Positions 33,613-42,761 of a DNA stretch of 64,000 nucleotides are shown here, in pieces. Source of the DNA: JANSYL01 sp965229695 (GTDB lineage Bacteria; Pseudomonadota; Alphaproteobacteria; Rhodobacterales; Rhodobacteraceae); the NCBI GenBank assembly GCA_965229695.1, contig OZ245921.1:1178001-1242000 (forward strand). The letters run 5' to 3'. The translations under genes and the position numbers were made by a program. The notes under the pieces are model-generated. The model was not told the origin of the DNA. It worked only from the letters and a program-made list of their open reading frames with translations, and did not search any database. Position 1 is the first letter of the stretch; each line of letters starts with the position of its first letter.

Positions 33613-35510
33613 CAGATGATCCCCCGTCCATGTAGCGCCTCGGCGATCTCATCGAGGATCGCGGGATCGTCGATGGCTGCGGGCATTTTGAACTCGGCTT
33701 TATCGGCGATCTTCTGCATCGTGCCGCGCAGCACTTTGCCAGAGCGGGTCTTGGGCAGGCGCTGCACATGCACGGCGGTTTTGAAGGCTGCGACCGCGCC
33801 GATTTGCGCGCGCACAAGCTTCACCAACTCGCGTTCCAACTCGCCCTCGTCGCGCTCTACACCCGCATTGGTCACGTAGAAGCCCAGCGGCATCTGACCT
33901 TTCAGCGCATCGGCCTGCCCCACCACCGCGCATTCGGCGATGTCAGGGTGGTGGGCCAGTACCTCCTCCATCGCACCGGTGCTGAGACGGTGGCCCGCCA
34001 CGTTAATGATGTCGTCGGTGCGGGCCATGATGAAGACATAGCCATCTTCATCCATGATCCCGGCATCCGAGGTGGCATAATAGCCCCGGAACTCGTTGAG
34101 ATAGCTTTTGCGGAACCGATCTTCGGCATTCCACAGCGTCGGTGTGCCCGAAGGCGGCAGGGGCAGCTTCACCACGATATTGCCCAGCGTGCCAGGCGCG
34201 ACCGCATGGCCCTCATCATCCAGCACTTTGATGTCATAGCCCGGCATCGGCACACCGGGGGAGCCGTGTTTTACCGGCAATTGGCCAAGCCCCACCGGGT
34301 TGCCCGACATGGGCCAGCCAGTTTCGGTTTGCCACCAATGGTCGATCACCGGGCGTTTGAGCTTCTCCTCGGCCCATTGGATCGTCGCCGGGTCCGAGCG
34401 TTCACCCGCAAGGAACAGCGTGCGGAAATGGCTCAGGTCGTAGTCGGCGATCAATTTGCCCTCAGGATCTTCCTTCTTGATGGCGCGGAAGGCGGTGGGG
34501 GCGGTGAAAAGCGCGGCGACTTTGTGATCTTGGATCACCCGCCAGAAGGCGCCGGCGTCGGGCGTGCCTACGGGCTTGCCCTCATAGACCACGGTCGCGC
34601 AGCCATGCAGAAGCGGCGCATAACATATATAAGAATGCCCCACGACCCAGCCAACATCGGAGGCGGCCCAGAAGACCTCGCCCGGCGCGATGTCATAATG
34701 GTGCGTCATGGTCCATTTCATCGCGACCATATGGCCGCCATTGTCCCGGATCACGCCCTTGGGCTGTCCGGTCGTGCCAGACGTGTAGAGGATGTAAAGC
34801 GGATCGGTCGCGGCGACGGGCACACAATCGGCCAGATCGCCCGCGGCCTTTTTGGCGGCGACGGTTTCGGCATAGTCGATATCGCGGCCTGGCGTCAGCT
34901 CGGCCAGCTCCATCTCCCGTTGCAAGATGATGCAGTGGGCGGGCTTCTCGCTCGCTTCCTCGATGGCGGCATCAAGGAGCGGCTTGTAATGCACCACCCG
35001 CCCCGGCTCGATCCCGCAGGAGGCGGAGATGATCAGCTTCGGCGCAGCATCATTGATCCGCGTGGCCAGTTCATGGGCGGCAAATCCGCCGAAAACCACC
35101 GAATGCACGGCGCCCAGTCGTGCACAGGCCAACATGGCAAAGATCGCCTGGGGCACCATCGGCATATAGATGATGACCCGGTCGCCCTTTTCGACGCCAT
35201 GGTCGCGCATGACGGCGGCGAGCGCGGCGACCTCCCTCTGCATCTCGGCAAAGCTGTAGCGCGCGACGGTCTCCGTGACCGGACTGTCATAGATCAGCGC
35301 CTGCCGGTCGCCATGGCCCGCCGCGACATGGCGGTCGACCGCGTTCCAGCAGGTGTTGCAGGCGGCACCCGCAAACCAGCGGCCATAGACACCCATGTCG
35401 GGGTCAAAGACCTTCTCGGCGGGCGTGATCCAATCAATTTCTTTGGCCGCTTCGGCCCAGAAGCCTTCCGGATCGGCCTGCCAGGCCGCATATGCCTCGG
35501 CGTAGCTCAT
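33612..35510 (-). CDS. Propionyl-CoA / acetyl-CoA synthetase-like ligase
   Basis: The 632-residue protein is an AMP-forming acyl-CoA ligase. It has the core motif YILYTSGTTGQPKGV, WWQTETGWPM, the hinge region TDDIINVAGHRLSTG and the C-terminal catalytic lysine in LPKTRSGKVLRG. The sequence is closer to PrpE (propionyl-CoA synthetase) than to Acs, judging by GAVHSVVFGGFAAHELATRI and its length. In this operon it may activate a short-chain carboxylic acid released from the substrate. It overlaps the SDR gene upstream and ridA downstream by a few bases. Confidence 0.85.
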   Translation of the reverse strand: MSYAEAYAAWQADPEGFWAEAAKEIDWITPAEKVFDPDMGVYGRWFAGAACNTCWNAVDRHVAAGHGDRQALIYDSPVTETVARYSFAEMQREVAALAAVMRDHGVEKGDRVIIYMPMVPQAIFAMLACARLGAVHSVVFGGFAAHELATRINDAAPKLIISASCGIEPGRVVHYKPLLDAAIEEASEKPAHCIILQREMELAELTPGRDIDYAETVAAKKAAGDLADCVPVAATDPLYILYTSGTTGQPKGVIRDNGGHMVAMKWTMTHHYDIAPGEVFWAASDVGWVVGHSYICYAPLLHGCATVVYEGKPVGTPDAGAFWRVIQDHKVAALFTAPTAFRAIKKEDPEGKLIADYDLSHFRTLFLAGERSDPATIQWAEEKLKRPVIDHWWQTETGWPMSGNPVGLGQLPVKHGSPGVPMPGYDIKVLDDEGHAVAPGTLGNIVVKLPLPPSGTPTLWNAEDRFRKSYLNEFRGYYATSDAGIMDEDGYVFIMARTDDIINVAGHRLSTGAMEEVLAHHPDIAECAVVGQADALKGQMPLGFYVTNAGVERDEGELERELVKLVRAQIGAVAAFKTAVHVQRLPKTRSGKVLRGTMQKIADKAEFKMPAAIDDPAILDEIAEALHGRGII

Positions 35511-36256
35511 GACATCACATAGTTGAGGCCAAGCCGCCCGCCATCGACATAGATGGTTTCACCGGTGATGTAGCTGGCCTTTTTGGAGCAAAGGAAGGCC
35601 ACAACATCGCCGATTTCCCGCGCACTGCCCGCCCGGCCCATGGGCGTGCGCGACATGGCCATTTTGAAAGCTTCGGGGTTGGCATTCACGCCCGCCATCA
35701 TCGCGGTGTCGATGGAACCGGGGCCAACCGCATTCACGCGGATATTCTTTGGTGCCAGCGCCAGGGCCGCGACCTTGGTCAGCTGCATCACCCCGCCTTT
35801 AGACGCACAATAGGCCGGGATCGCCGGGATCGCGACCTGCGCGTTGATCGAAGACATGTTGACGATCGCGCCTTCGATCCCTTCGTCGACCATTTTGCGG
35901 GCCGCGCGCTGTGTGGCGACGAAGACACCGCGCAAATTGATGTCGATGACCTTCTCAAAGGCCTCCAAATCATAGCTCAGGAAATCGCCGGGCATGGCGA
36001 CGCCAGCATTGTTAACCAGCGCCTCAACCGGTCCGTGTTCGGCCTCGATCTGGTCGAACATCGCGGTAATTGCGGCCACATCGCCCATATCGCAGGGGAT
36101 CGCCGTGGCCCCGAGTTTGGCCGCGGCCTCGGCCAGCACCTCGGCATTCACATCCGAGAGGATCACGTCATAGCCGTCTTCTTTCAAGGCCTCGCCGCAG
36201 GCATATCCGATGCCTTGCGCACCGCCAGTTACAAGCGCCAGAGGGGCTTTGCTCAT
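35507..36256 (-). CDS. SDR-family oxidoreductase (canonical)
   Basis: The 249-residue protein is a classical short-chain dehydrogenase: TGGAQGIGYACGEAL for NAD(P) binding near residue 10, NNAGVA at about 87, catalytic Ser in IVNMSSINA, the YxxxK pair in AYCASKGG, and a C-terminal GETIYVDGGRLGLNY. It oxidises or reduces a hydroxy/keto group on an unknown substrate. It overlaps the PrpE-like gene by 4 bp and lies 3 bp downstream of hyuB in the operon. Confidence 0.9.
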   Translation of the reverse strand: MSKAPLALVTGGAQGIGYACGEALKEDGYDVILSDVNAEVLAEAAAKLGATAIPCDMGDVAAITAMFDQIEAEHGPVEALVNNAGVAMPGDFLSYDLEAFEKVIDINLRGVFVATQRAARKMVDEGIEGAIVNMSSINAQVAIPAIPAYCASKGGVMQLTKVAALALAPKNIRVNAVGPGSIDTAMMAGVNANPEAFKMAMSRTPMGRAGSAREIGDVVAFLCSKKASYITGETIYVDGGRLGLNYVMS

Positions 36257-36259
36257 CTT

Positions 36260-37915
36260 TCAGTCCTCACTGTCATAGCCATAGGCCGCGCGGGCCTCCG
36301 CCGCCGAGATGAACCCGGCTGCGATGTCATTTGCAATCTGTTCCCGCGAGCGGGCTTTCGGGTCACCATAGCCGCCGCCGCCAGGCAGGCTCAGCCGCAG
36401 GCGCTGACCATTGGCGATCTTCTGGCGCCCCTTGGATTTCAGCTGCGTGCCATCGGTCAACTCGACATTGCCGGGCGCCCCCAAACCGCCGCCTTCCCGG
36501 CCACGGGCGGGGTTTTTCACCCGGTCAAACATGGCATTGAAGTAGAAATCATAGCCCTCGCGCGCTTCGATCTCGATCACCTGGCCGAGCCCGCCACGCT
36601 GCGCCCCCGCACCGCCCGAACCTTCGCGCAGGTCTTTGCGCCAAACGGTGATCGGACCGACATGTTCGGTCGCCTCAACGCTCATGGTCGAGACACCCGA
36701 AGGGAAGGCCGTGGCCGAGAGCCCGTCAACCGCAGGCCGCGCGCCGGTGCCCCCGGAGTTGAACATCAGGATCTCACTATTCGGCAGCCCGCTTTCAGGG
36801 TCCGAGGCGCGAGTGGAAATCTGAATGTTCCAGAGCGAGGATGCGCCTTCTGCCGGAACCACGCCCGGCATCGCCTGATGCAAAGCGCCGAGCACCACAT
36901 CAGGCACCAAATGGCCCAGAACGTGGCGGGTGGAAACTGGCGCGGGACGTTTGGCGGCCAGGATGCAGCCCTCGGGCGCGGTGATCACGAAGGGCTCCAG
37001 CGAGCCGGTGTTGTTGGGCACCTGGGGCGCAATCGCGCATTTCAGCCCGTAACACGCATAGGCGCGGGTATAGACCTCGGGCACATTCACCCCGAAATTC
37101 GACGGGCCGGAAGTTCCGGTGAAATCGGCGGTCAGCTGATCGCCTTTGACCGTCAGCGTGACCTCCATATTGACCGGGATGTCATAGCCGTCGACCTGCA
37201 TCGTGTGGTGATAAACCCCGTCCGGCACCGCGGCGATGGCCTTATGGGTGGCCTTGCGCGAGGTGTCGAGGATGAAGCCGCTCAAACCTGCCAAGTCATC
37301 GATTCGGAACTCGTCCATCATCGCCTGCAAGCGCCGTTCGCCGGCTTCGTTACAGGCGGCAAGCGAATACATATCGCCCACGGTCTGATCGGGCGTACGG
37401 ACATTGGCGCGTATCAGCTCGATCAGAAGCGGCTGCACCTGGCCGCGCTCGGCGAATTTGGTGATCGGGATCAGAAGGCCCTCTTCAAAGACTTCATTGC
37501 CGTCCGGCCCAAACCCGCGCCCGCCGATATCGACGACATGGGCGGTGCAGGCGAAATAGCCGATATGGGCACCCTTGCGGAAAACAGGCGTGACCACGGT
37601 GATGTCGTGCAGATGCCCGGTGCCAAGCCAGGGGTCATTGGTGATGAAAACATCGCCTTCAAACGTGTTTTGCGGCCCGAATTTGGCGGCGAAATAGGTC
37701 ACGCTTTCGGCCATGGCGTTCACATGGCCGGGCGTACCGGTGACCGCCTGGGCCATCATGCGACCCTGCTGGTCGAAGAGACCCGCCGAAAGGTCGCCCG
37801 CCTCGCGGACCGAGGTGGAAAAGGCGGTCCGGATCAGCGTTGTGGCCTGTTCTTCGACCACCGCGATCAAGCGGTTCCACATGATTTGGAAATCAATGGC
37901 GGATGGGGCACTCAT
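36260..37915 (-). CDS. Hydantoinase B / oxoprolinase-type subunit
   Basis: The 551-residue protein is a HyuB-type subunit. Visible motifs are SVREAGDLSAGLFDQQGRMMAQA, GDVFITNDPWLGTGHLHDITVV with metal-binding-type His residues, and the C-terminal SLPGGGGYGDPKARS. Together with HyuA it forms an ATP-dependent cyclic-amide hydrolase (5-oxoproline, hydantoin) or a carboxylase. It overlaps hyuA by 4 bp. The precise substrate is not shown; neighbours suggest an amino-acid derivative. Confidence 0.9.
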   Translation of the reverse strand: MSAPSAIDFQIMWNRLIAVVEEQATTLIRTAFSTSVREAGDLSAGLFDQQGRMMAQAVTGTPGHVNAMAESVTYFAAKFGPQNTFEGDVFITNDPWLGTGHLHDITVVTPVFRKGAHIGYFACTAHVVDIGGRGFGPDGNEVFEEGLLIPITKFAERGQVQPLLIELIRANVRTPDQTVGDMYSLAACNEAGERRLQAMMDEFRIDDLAGLSGFILDTSRKATHKAIAAVPDGVYHHTMQVDGYDIPVNMEVTLTVKGDQLTADFTGTSGPSNFGVNVPEVYTRAYACYGLKCAIAPQVPNNTGSLEPFVITAPEGCILAAKRPAPVSTRHVLGHLVPDVVLGALHQAMPGVVPAEGASSLWNIQISTRASDPESGLPNSEILMFNSGGTGARPAVDGLSATAFPSGVSTMSVEATEHVGPITVWRKDLREGSGGAGAQRGGLGQVIEIEAREGYDFYFNAMFDRVKNPARGREGGGLGAPGNVELTDGTQLKSKGRQKIANGQRLRLSLPGGGGYGDPKARSREQIANDIAAGFISAAEARAAYGYDSED

Positions 37916-39984
37916 GCGGCGGCCTCCTTCTTGATCAGACGGAGGGAGCCGTCACCCTGCCCCACAATGGCATAGCCTGAGGTCACGATGGTGCAGGTGT
38001 TGGTTTCCACAACAATCGCGGGGCCATCGACCATTTTGCCGGCGGTCAGATCGTCCCGCGCGACCTCCTTGGCATCGACGGTATCGCGCAGGGCGGCGTC
38101 GAAGAATTGCCGTGTGCGGCCCACATTGGCCGCCGCGCCCGCATTGTGGCGCACGGCTGGTTCGACAGGCGGCAGAACGGTCGAGACGGTCAGGAGCCAG
38201 TTGGTGATCTCCACCGCCAGCCCTTCGATGATGCGCCCGAAAAGCGTGCGGTAAGCGTCTTCGAAGGCGGCCTGGATCATCGGCAGATCGTCGGCGCTGA
38301 ACGCGCGGTGCGGCAGGATCACGGGGATCTCCCAACCCTGCCCGGAATAGCGCATCATTGCGGTCAGTTTCGTGGTCCGCTCAACGCCCTTGGCGCCCTC
38401 ATCCACAAACTCGTGCGCCTCTGCCTCCATTTCGGTCAGGGCGGCGTTCACGGCCTCGGGGTCGAACCCGTCGAGCCGTTGGAAAAGCCCGCGCGCGGCC
38501 TCAAAGCTGAAGGGCGCTTTCAGGAAGCCGATGGCCGAGCCGACGCCGGCGCCGGGCGGGATGATCAACTCATCAATGCCCAGTTTCTCACACAGGCGGC
38601 AGGCATGCAGAGGCGCACCGCCGCCAAAGGCGATCATGGTGAAATGCTCGATATCGCGGCCGTTTTCCACCGTGTGCACCCGCGCGGCATTGGCCATGTT
38701 TTCATCCACCAGCTCGGTGATGCCAAAGGCCGCGTCATGGGCGGAGAGTTTCAGCTTATCCGCCGCCTGCGCCGAATTCTCGGGATGCAGCTTGATCGAG
38801 CCACCGGCGAAATTCTCCGGGTCCAATCGACCGAGCAGAAGGTTCGCGTCGGTCACGGTCGGCTCCTCGCCCCCGCGCCCGTAACAGGCAGGGCCGGGCT
38901 CGGACGCGGCCGAGCGTGGGCCGACCTGCAGCCGCCCCATCTGGTCGATGGAGGCGATGGAGCCGCCGCCCGCGCCGATCTCCACCATCTCGACCACGGG
39001 GGTGGAGACGGTCATGCCGGAGCCTTTTTTGAACCGGTACGTGCGCGCGACCTCAAACGTGCTGGCGGTTTTGGGCGTGCCGTCTTCGATCAGGCAAATC
39101 TTGGCGGTGGTGCCGCCCATATCGAAGCTCAACACCTTGTCGAGCCCATGGGCCCGGGCGAAATCAGCGGCGAAAATCGCGCCGCCCGCAGGGCCAGATT
39201 CGAGCAGGCGCACCGGCTGCTCCGCCGCCGTTTCGACCGAGATCAGCCCGCCGCCCGAATGCAGCATGAAGACCGGCGCAGTCACGCCCGTCTCACGCAG
39301 ACGCGCCACCAGACGGCCCAGGTAATCGGCCACCTGCGGCTGGACATAGGCGTTCGCGATCACCGTGTTGAACCGCGGCAGTTCGCGCATCTGGGGCGAG
39401 ATGACGGAGGAGATAGAGATCGACAGATCGGGCGCAGCCTCGCGCAGCGCCGCCTCCATCATCCGCTCATGGGAGTCATTGGCATAGGCGTGCATCAGGC
39501 CGATGGCGACCGCTTCATAGCCGCCCGCAACGACCCGCTCGACCATCGCCGCAACCTCCGCTGGGTCCAGCGGCAGAAGCACTTCCCCATTCGGCCCCAT
39601 GCGTTCGTTCAGCGTGAAACGATCCTGGCGCGGCACCAGCGGCTTCGGCAGTTCGAGGTTCAAGTCATACTGCTCAAACCGGTTTTCCGAGCGCATTTCG
39701 ATCACGTCCCGAAACCCTTCGGTGGTGATGAAGGCGGTCTTGGCCCCGCGCCGTTCGATCAGCGAGTTGGTGACCAGCGTGGTGCCATGGATCACCTGCG
39801 CGATCTCGCCCAAAGCCACGCCTGCCTGCTGGGCTGCCTCGGCGATCCCGTCGATGATGGCCTGTTCCGGCGCGGTGTAATTGGTCAGCACCTTGGCGGT
39901 CGCCATCCCGCCGGGATGGGTCAGCGCCACATCGGTGAAGGTGCCGCCGATGTCGACACCGACGCGAATATCGTCTGGGCTCAT
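37912..39984 (-). CDS. Hydantoinase A / oxoprolinase-type subunit
   Basis: The 690-residue protein is a HyuA-type ATP-binding subunit: RVGVDIGGTFTDVAL at the N-terminus, HGTTLVTNSLIERRGAKTAFITTEGFRD, FDMGGTTAKICLI and AFGGGAPLHACRL. These are the sugar-kinase-like phosphate-binding motifs of the oxoprolinase family. With HyuB it would open a lactam or hydantoin-like ring at the cost of ATP. It lies 3 bp downstream of the FAD oxidoreductase gene. Confidence 0.92.
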   Translation of the reverse strand: MSPDDIRVGVDIGGTFTDVALTHPGGMATAKVLTNYTAPEQAIIDGIAEAAQQAGVALGEIAQVIHGTTLVTNSLIERRGAKTAFITTEGFRDVIEMRSENRFEQYDLNLELPKPLVPRQDRFTLNERMGPNGEVLLPLDPAEVAAMVERVVAGGYEAVAIGLMHAYANDSHERMMEAALREAAPDLSISISSVISPQMRELPRFNTVIANAYVQPQVADYLGRLVARLRETGVTAPVFMLHSGGGLISVETAAEQPVRLLESGPAGGAIFAADFARAHGLDKVLSFDMGGTTAKICLIEDGTPKTASTFEVARTYRFKKGSGMTVSTPVVEMVEIGAGGGSIASIDQMGRLQVGPRSAASEPGPACYGRGGEEPTVTDANLLLGRLDPENFAGGSIKLHPENSAQAADKLKLSAHDAAFGITELVDENMANAARVHTVENGRDIEHFTMIAFGGGAPLHACRLCEKLGIDELIIPPGAGVGSAIGFLKAPFSFEAARGLFQRLDGFDPEAVNAALTEMEAEAHEFVDEGAKGVERTTKLTAMMRYSGQGWEIPVILPHRAFSADDLPMIQAAFEDAYRTLFGRIIEGLAVEITNWLLTVSTVLPPVEPAVRHNAGAAANVGRTRQFFDAALRDTVDAKEVARDDLTAGKMVDGPAIVVETNTCTIVTSGYAIVGQGDGSLRLIKKEAAA

Positions 39985-39987
39985 GGG

Positions 39988-41262
39988 TTAGAGGCTCTTG
40001 AAAATCTGGTTGGCAGTGAAGGCGGCCTGATAGAACCGCGACATGATCGGGGCGGATGGCACCGTCTGAACATCGGTGATCGGCAGGGGCAGATCGGCGG
40101 GGTCCATCCCGGTCAAAAGGCCGGACATGGCCTGACCGAAGAGCGTACCCGTGGTGATGCCACGCCCGTTATAGCCGATGGGCGTATAGAGCCCCTCATC
40201 GAGCTTGTAGATGCGCGGCAGATGGTCGGGGGTCATGGCGATCTGCCCGTGCCAGGCCTCCTCAAAATCAACGGCGCCCAGTTCGGGGAACATGCGCTTG
40301 AGCTGCTTGCGGGCCCAACGCTGCGACAGGCCCTGACCGGTATTGCCGACAACCGTGCCCATCGACCCGATGATCAGCCGATCCGACATATCGCGGCGCA
40401 GGCTGAACATGATCTGGCCCGTGTCCCACAGCCCCTGACGGCCCGGCAGGATATGGCTGACCCGATCGCCCAGGGGCGTGGTGGCCAGCTGGAAGTAATG
40501 GATCATGGTGAAGACCCGCTTCAGATCGGGCCAGAGATCATCGGTATAGGCATTGGTGCCCAGAACCACCGATTTCGACTTCACGACACCCTTGTCGGTC
40601 TCAACGATCCAACCCGTGCCCTCGCGGCGGAGCTTGGTGGCCTTGACCCCTGTGCTGATCTCAGCCCCCGCGCCGCGCGCGGCCCGGGCGAGACCGCGGC
40701 AATAGCCCATCGGATTGATCGTGCCCGCGCGATGATCGAGCAGGCCACCATAGAAGACCGTGGTGCCCGTCGCTTCGGCCACTTGATCGCGGTCGAGCAG
40801 GTCGACCGGCGCGTCCAGGCGCTGCCATTCCAAGTGACGCGCGCGCAGGTCTTCAAAGCCCGCGGGCGCATGGGCGGCATGGATCGTGCCGGTCTTGGTG
40901 ACTTCACAGCGAATCTGATGCTTTTCGATCAGGTTGAAGACAACCTCGGGGCCCTCACCAAATCGTTGCACAAAGCGGGGGCCGTAGGTTTCGCCGAGCT
41001 TTTCGCGGACCTTCGCAGGCGGGTGCCACACACCGGCATTGACCAGCCCGACATTGCGACCCGACCCGCCAAAGCCCACCTGTTTCGCCTCCAAAACATG
41101 GGCTGAAAGCCCCTGCTCGGCACAATGCAGCGCGGTTGAAAGTCCGGTAAACCCGCCGCCGATAATCGCAACGTCAACCTGGAGGTCGCCTGCCATCGGC
41201 GCGGTGTAATCCGGCTCGGCCGCCGAGGCATCCCAAAGCGAGATCGGATTTTCGACTGTCAT
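39988..41262 (-). CDS. DAO-family FAD-dependent amine/amino-acid oxidoreductase
   Basis: The 424-residue protein has the FAD-binding VDVAIIGGGFTGLSTALH motif (about residues 29-46) and the GFGGSGRNVGLVNAG and GYNGRGITTGTLFGQA segments typical of DAO/PuuB-type flavoproteins, which oxidise C-N bonds of secondary amines or amino acids. It is the first gene of a seven-gene operon with hyuA, hyuB, SDR, the acyl-CoA ligase, ridA and the ABC ATPase. Its promoter region carries tandem copies of the proposed IclR motif. Confidence 0.9.
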   Translation of the reverse strand: MTVENPISLWDASAAEPDYTAPMAGDLQVDVAIIGGGFTGLSTALHCAEQGLSAHVLEAKQVGFGGSGRNVGLVNAGVWHPPAKVREKLGETYGPRFVQRFGEGPEVVFNLIEKHQIRCEVTKTGTIHAAHAPAGFEDLRARHLEWQRLDAPVDLLDRDQVAEATGTTVFYGGLLDHRAGTINPMGYCRGLARAARGAGAEISTGVKATKLRREGTGWIVETDKGVVKSKSVVLGTNAYTDDLWPDLKRVFTMIHYFQLATTPLGDRVSHILPGRQGLWDTGQIMFSLRRDMSDRLIIGSMGTVVGNTGQGLSQRWARKQLKRMFPELGAVDFEEAWHGQIAMTPDHLPRIYKLDEGLYTPIGYNGRGITTGTLFGQAMSGLLTGMDPADLPLPITDVQTVPSAPIMSRFYQAAFTANQIFKSL

Positions 41263-41309
41263 TCCCTGTCCGTTTCTTTACCAAACTGGTCCGCACGACG
41301 TTTGAGAAG

Positions 41310-41338
41310 ATGTTGCACCGGCCTCACTGTAGTGTCAA
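41310..41338 (-). promoter_or_regulatory. Predicted sigma-70 promoter of the seven-gene operon
   Basis: On the minus strand TTGACA (41333-41338) is followed after exactly 17 nt by CAACAT (41310-41315). The -35 box lies inside the second operator copy at 41332-41348. The -10 box is a weak match. Confidence 0.45.
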
Positions 41339-41369
41339 TATACGAAAAGACTGTTCCAAATATCAGCAC
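41332..41369. promoter_or_regulatory. Tandem IclR-type operator, sites A1 and A2
   Basis: A1 (41353-41369) reads GTTCCAAATATCAGCAC on the plus strand and fits GTKCCNWWWWWCRGMAC at every position. A2 (41332-41348) reads GTGTCAATATACGAAAA, 14 of 17. The two are 21 bp apart, two turns of the helix. They lie between the FAD oxidoreductase operon and the divergent rhodanese gene. The same motif recurs at 45113, 47439, 47460 and 54745. Confidence 0.6.
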
Positions 41370-41380
41370 GGAATGCATCC

Positions 41381-41785
41381 ATGACAAAGCTCAAAACCAC
41401 CGCCGCCGAGATGGTCGCCAAAGCCCGGGCCCGGATCGAAGAAGTCGAAACCAAAGACCTAATCGCACTGGTCGACGACCCGAATGTCGTGATCGTCGAC
41501 ATCCGCGACGTGCGCGAACGGCAGCGCGGCGGATTTATCCCAGGCAGTGTACACGCCCCGCGCGGAATGGTCGAATTCTGGGTCGATCCCGAAAGCCCCT
41601 ACCATAAGGAGGTTTTCGCCCAAGAAGGGAAGAAATACGTCTTTCATTGCGCCTCTGGCTGGCGGTCGGCGCTGACGACGGCCACCTTGCAAGACATGGG
41701 GTTTGAGGCCGCGCATCTGAAAGAAGGGTTTTCGACCTGGGCCGACCAAGGTGGCCCGGTTGAGATGCCGGAAAAGAAAGACTGA
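41381..41785 (+). CDS. Rhodanese-domain sulfurtransferase
   Basis: The 134-residue protein is a single rhodanese domain with the active-site loop CASGWRSA, where the Cys carries the persulfide, and the early VVIVDIRDVRERQRGGFIPGSVHAPRG block. It moves sulfane sulfur between acceptors. No signal peptide is present, so it acts in the cytosol. It is divergent from the FAD oxidoreductase operon and shares its operator region, which ties that operon to sulfur handling. Confidence 0.9.
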   Translation: MTKLKTTAAEMVAKARARIEEVETKDLIALVDDPNVVIVDIRDVRERQRGGFIPGSVHAPRGMVEFWVDPESPYHKEVFAQEGKKYVFHCASGWRSALTTATLQDMGFEAAHLKEGFSTWADQGGPVEMPEKKD

Positions 41786-41793
41786 TCGCCCGA

Positions 41794-42663
41794 TCAATCG
41801 GCAAAAGATCGCATCCAGTCGATCACCGATCTTAAGGCGGGCCGCGACGCATCGGCCCGTCTGGCCAGCAGGTAAAAGTCGCCGTCCCCTTCCAGGGTCT
41901 CCGGCACCACCTGCACCAGATTGCCCGCGCGAATATCCTTCTGCACCAAGAACCGGCTGGCCAGCGCCACGCCTTGGCCCGCCACCGCCGCTTCAATCGC
42001 CAAAGCCGTTTGGCTGAGCTGCAAGCCACCTCCAGCCTCATCCACCGCTGATAGTTGCGCCATGAAACGCGGCCAAAGCGCGTGCGTGTCGTGGATTTTT
42101 GGCAGACCGGACAACATCGTCGGCGACAAAGGCGGGGCCGCCGCCCGCAACAAAGTCGGTGAAGCGACGGCGACAATCGCCTGCCGGAACAAAAGATGCG
42201 CCTCAAGGCTGGCGCCAAAGGGCGGGTTGCCCTGGCGCACGGCCAGATCGATGCCATCGGTCTGGAAACTCGAGACCTGCTCGGTCGCGAGGATGCGCAG
42301 GTCGATATCCGGGTGACGGGCGGCAAAATCGGGCAGAGTCGGGATTAGCCATTTCGACGCGAAGCTTGGGGTCACACTGATCAGCACCCGCCCCAAGCCC
42401 GGCCGCAACCCTTCGGTCGCATCCCGCAGCGCCGCGAACGCGGCCGCCACCTGAGCATGATACCCGCGCCCCGCGGCGGTAAAACGCAGGCCCTTGGAAT
42501 GCCGCTCGAACAGTTGAATGCCCAGTTGCGCCTCAAGCGCGCGCACCTGCTGCGCGACGGCGCCCTGGGTCACGCCGAGTTCGTCGGCAGCAGCCCCAAA
42601 GGTCAGGCTGCGCCCGGCAGCGTCAAAGGCGCGAAGCCCGTTAAGCGGTGGAAGCTGATACAT
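41794..42663 (-). CDS. LysR-family regulator (GcvA-like)
   Basis: The 289-residue protein starts MYQLPPLNGLRAFDAAGRSLTFGAAADELGVTQGAVAQQVRALE (in blocks), the GcvA/AmpR-type LysR HTH, followed by a substrate-binding domain. It is convergent with the rhodanese gene (8-bp gap) and divergent from the noncanonical SDR gene 98 bp away. It may control that SDR, or act as a second regulator of the surrounding catabolic genes. Confidence 0.88.
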   Translation of the reverse strand: MYQLPPLNGLRAFDAAGRSLTFGAAADELGVTQGAVAQQVRALEAQLGIQLFERHSKGLRFTAAGRGYHAQVAAAFAALRDATEGLRPGLGRVLISVTPSFASKWLIPTLPDFAARHPDIDLRILATEQVSSFQTDGIDLAVRQGNPPFGASLEAHLLFRQAIVAVASPTLLRAAAPPLSPTMLSGLPKIHDTHALWPRFMAQLSAVDEAGGGLQLSQTALAIEAAVAGQGVALASRFLVQKDIRAGNLVQVVPETLEGDGDFYLLARRADASRPALRSVIDWMRSFAD

Positions 42664-42761
42664 TTGCCTATAGTTTTCCTACACTCACTCGCAGTTAATT
42701 CTGACTACCCGCTCATTTTCGTCAATATATTATTGGCTGCAACAGGAATCGGAATGAGAAA

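Noticed and set aside
33768..35522. A 584-codon plus-strand open frame
   Set aside because: It mirrors the acyl-CoA synthetase gene on the other strand; composition is typical of a shadow frame.
36035..37975. A 646-codon plus-strand open frame
   Set aside because: It is antisense to hyuB and an SDR gene that have clear family motifs.
38107..41106. A 999-codon open frame on the plus strand
   Set aside because: It is antisense to hyuA and the FAD oxidoreductase, both with full motifs and operon context. Long antisense frames are expected in GC-rich coding DNA, and it shows no motif or ribosome-binding site.
41784..41797. TGATC-GCCC-GATCA hairpin between rhodanese and lysR
   Set aside because: Only 5 bp of stem and no T tract; too short to call.
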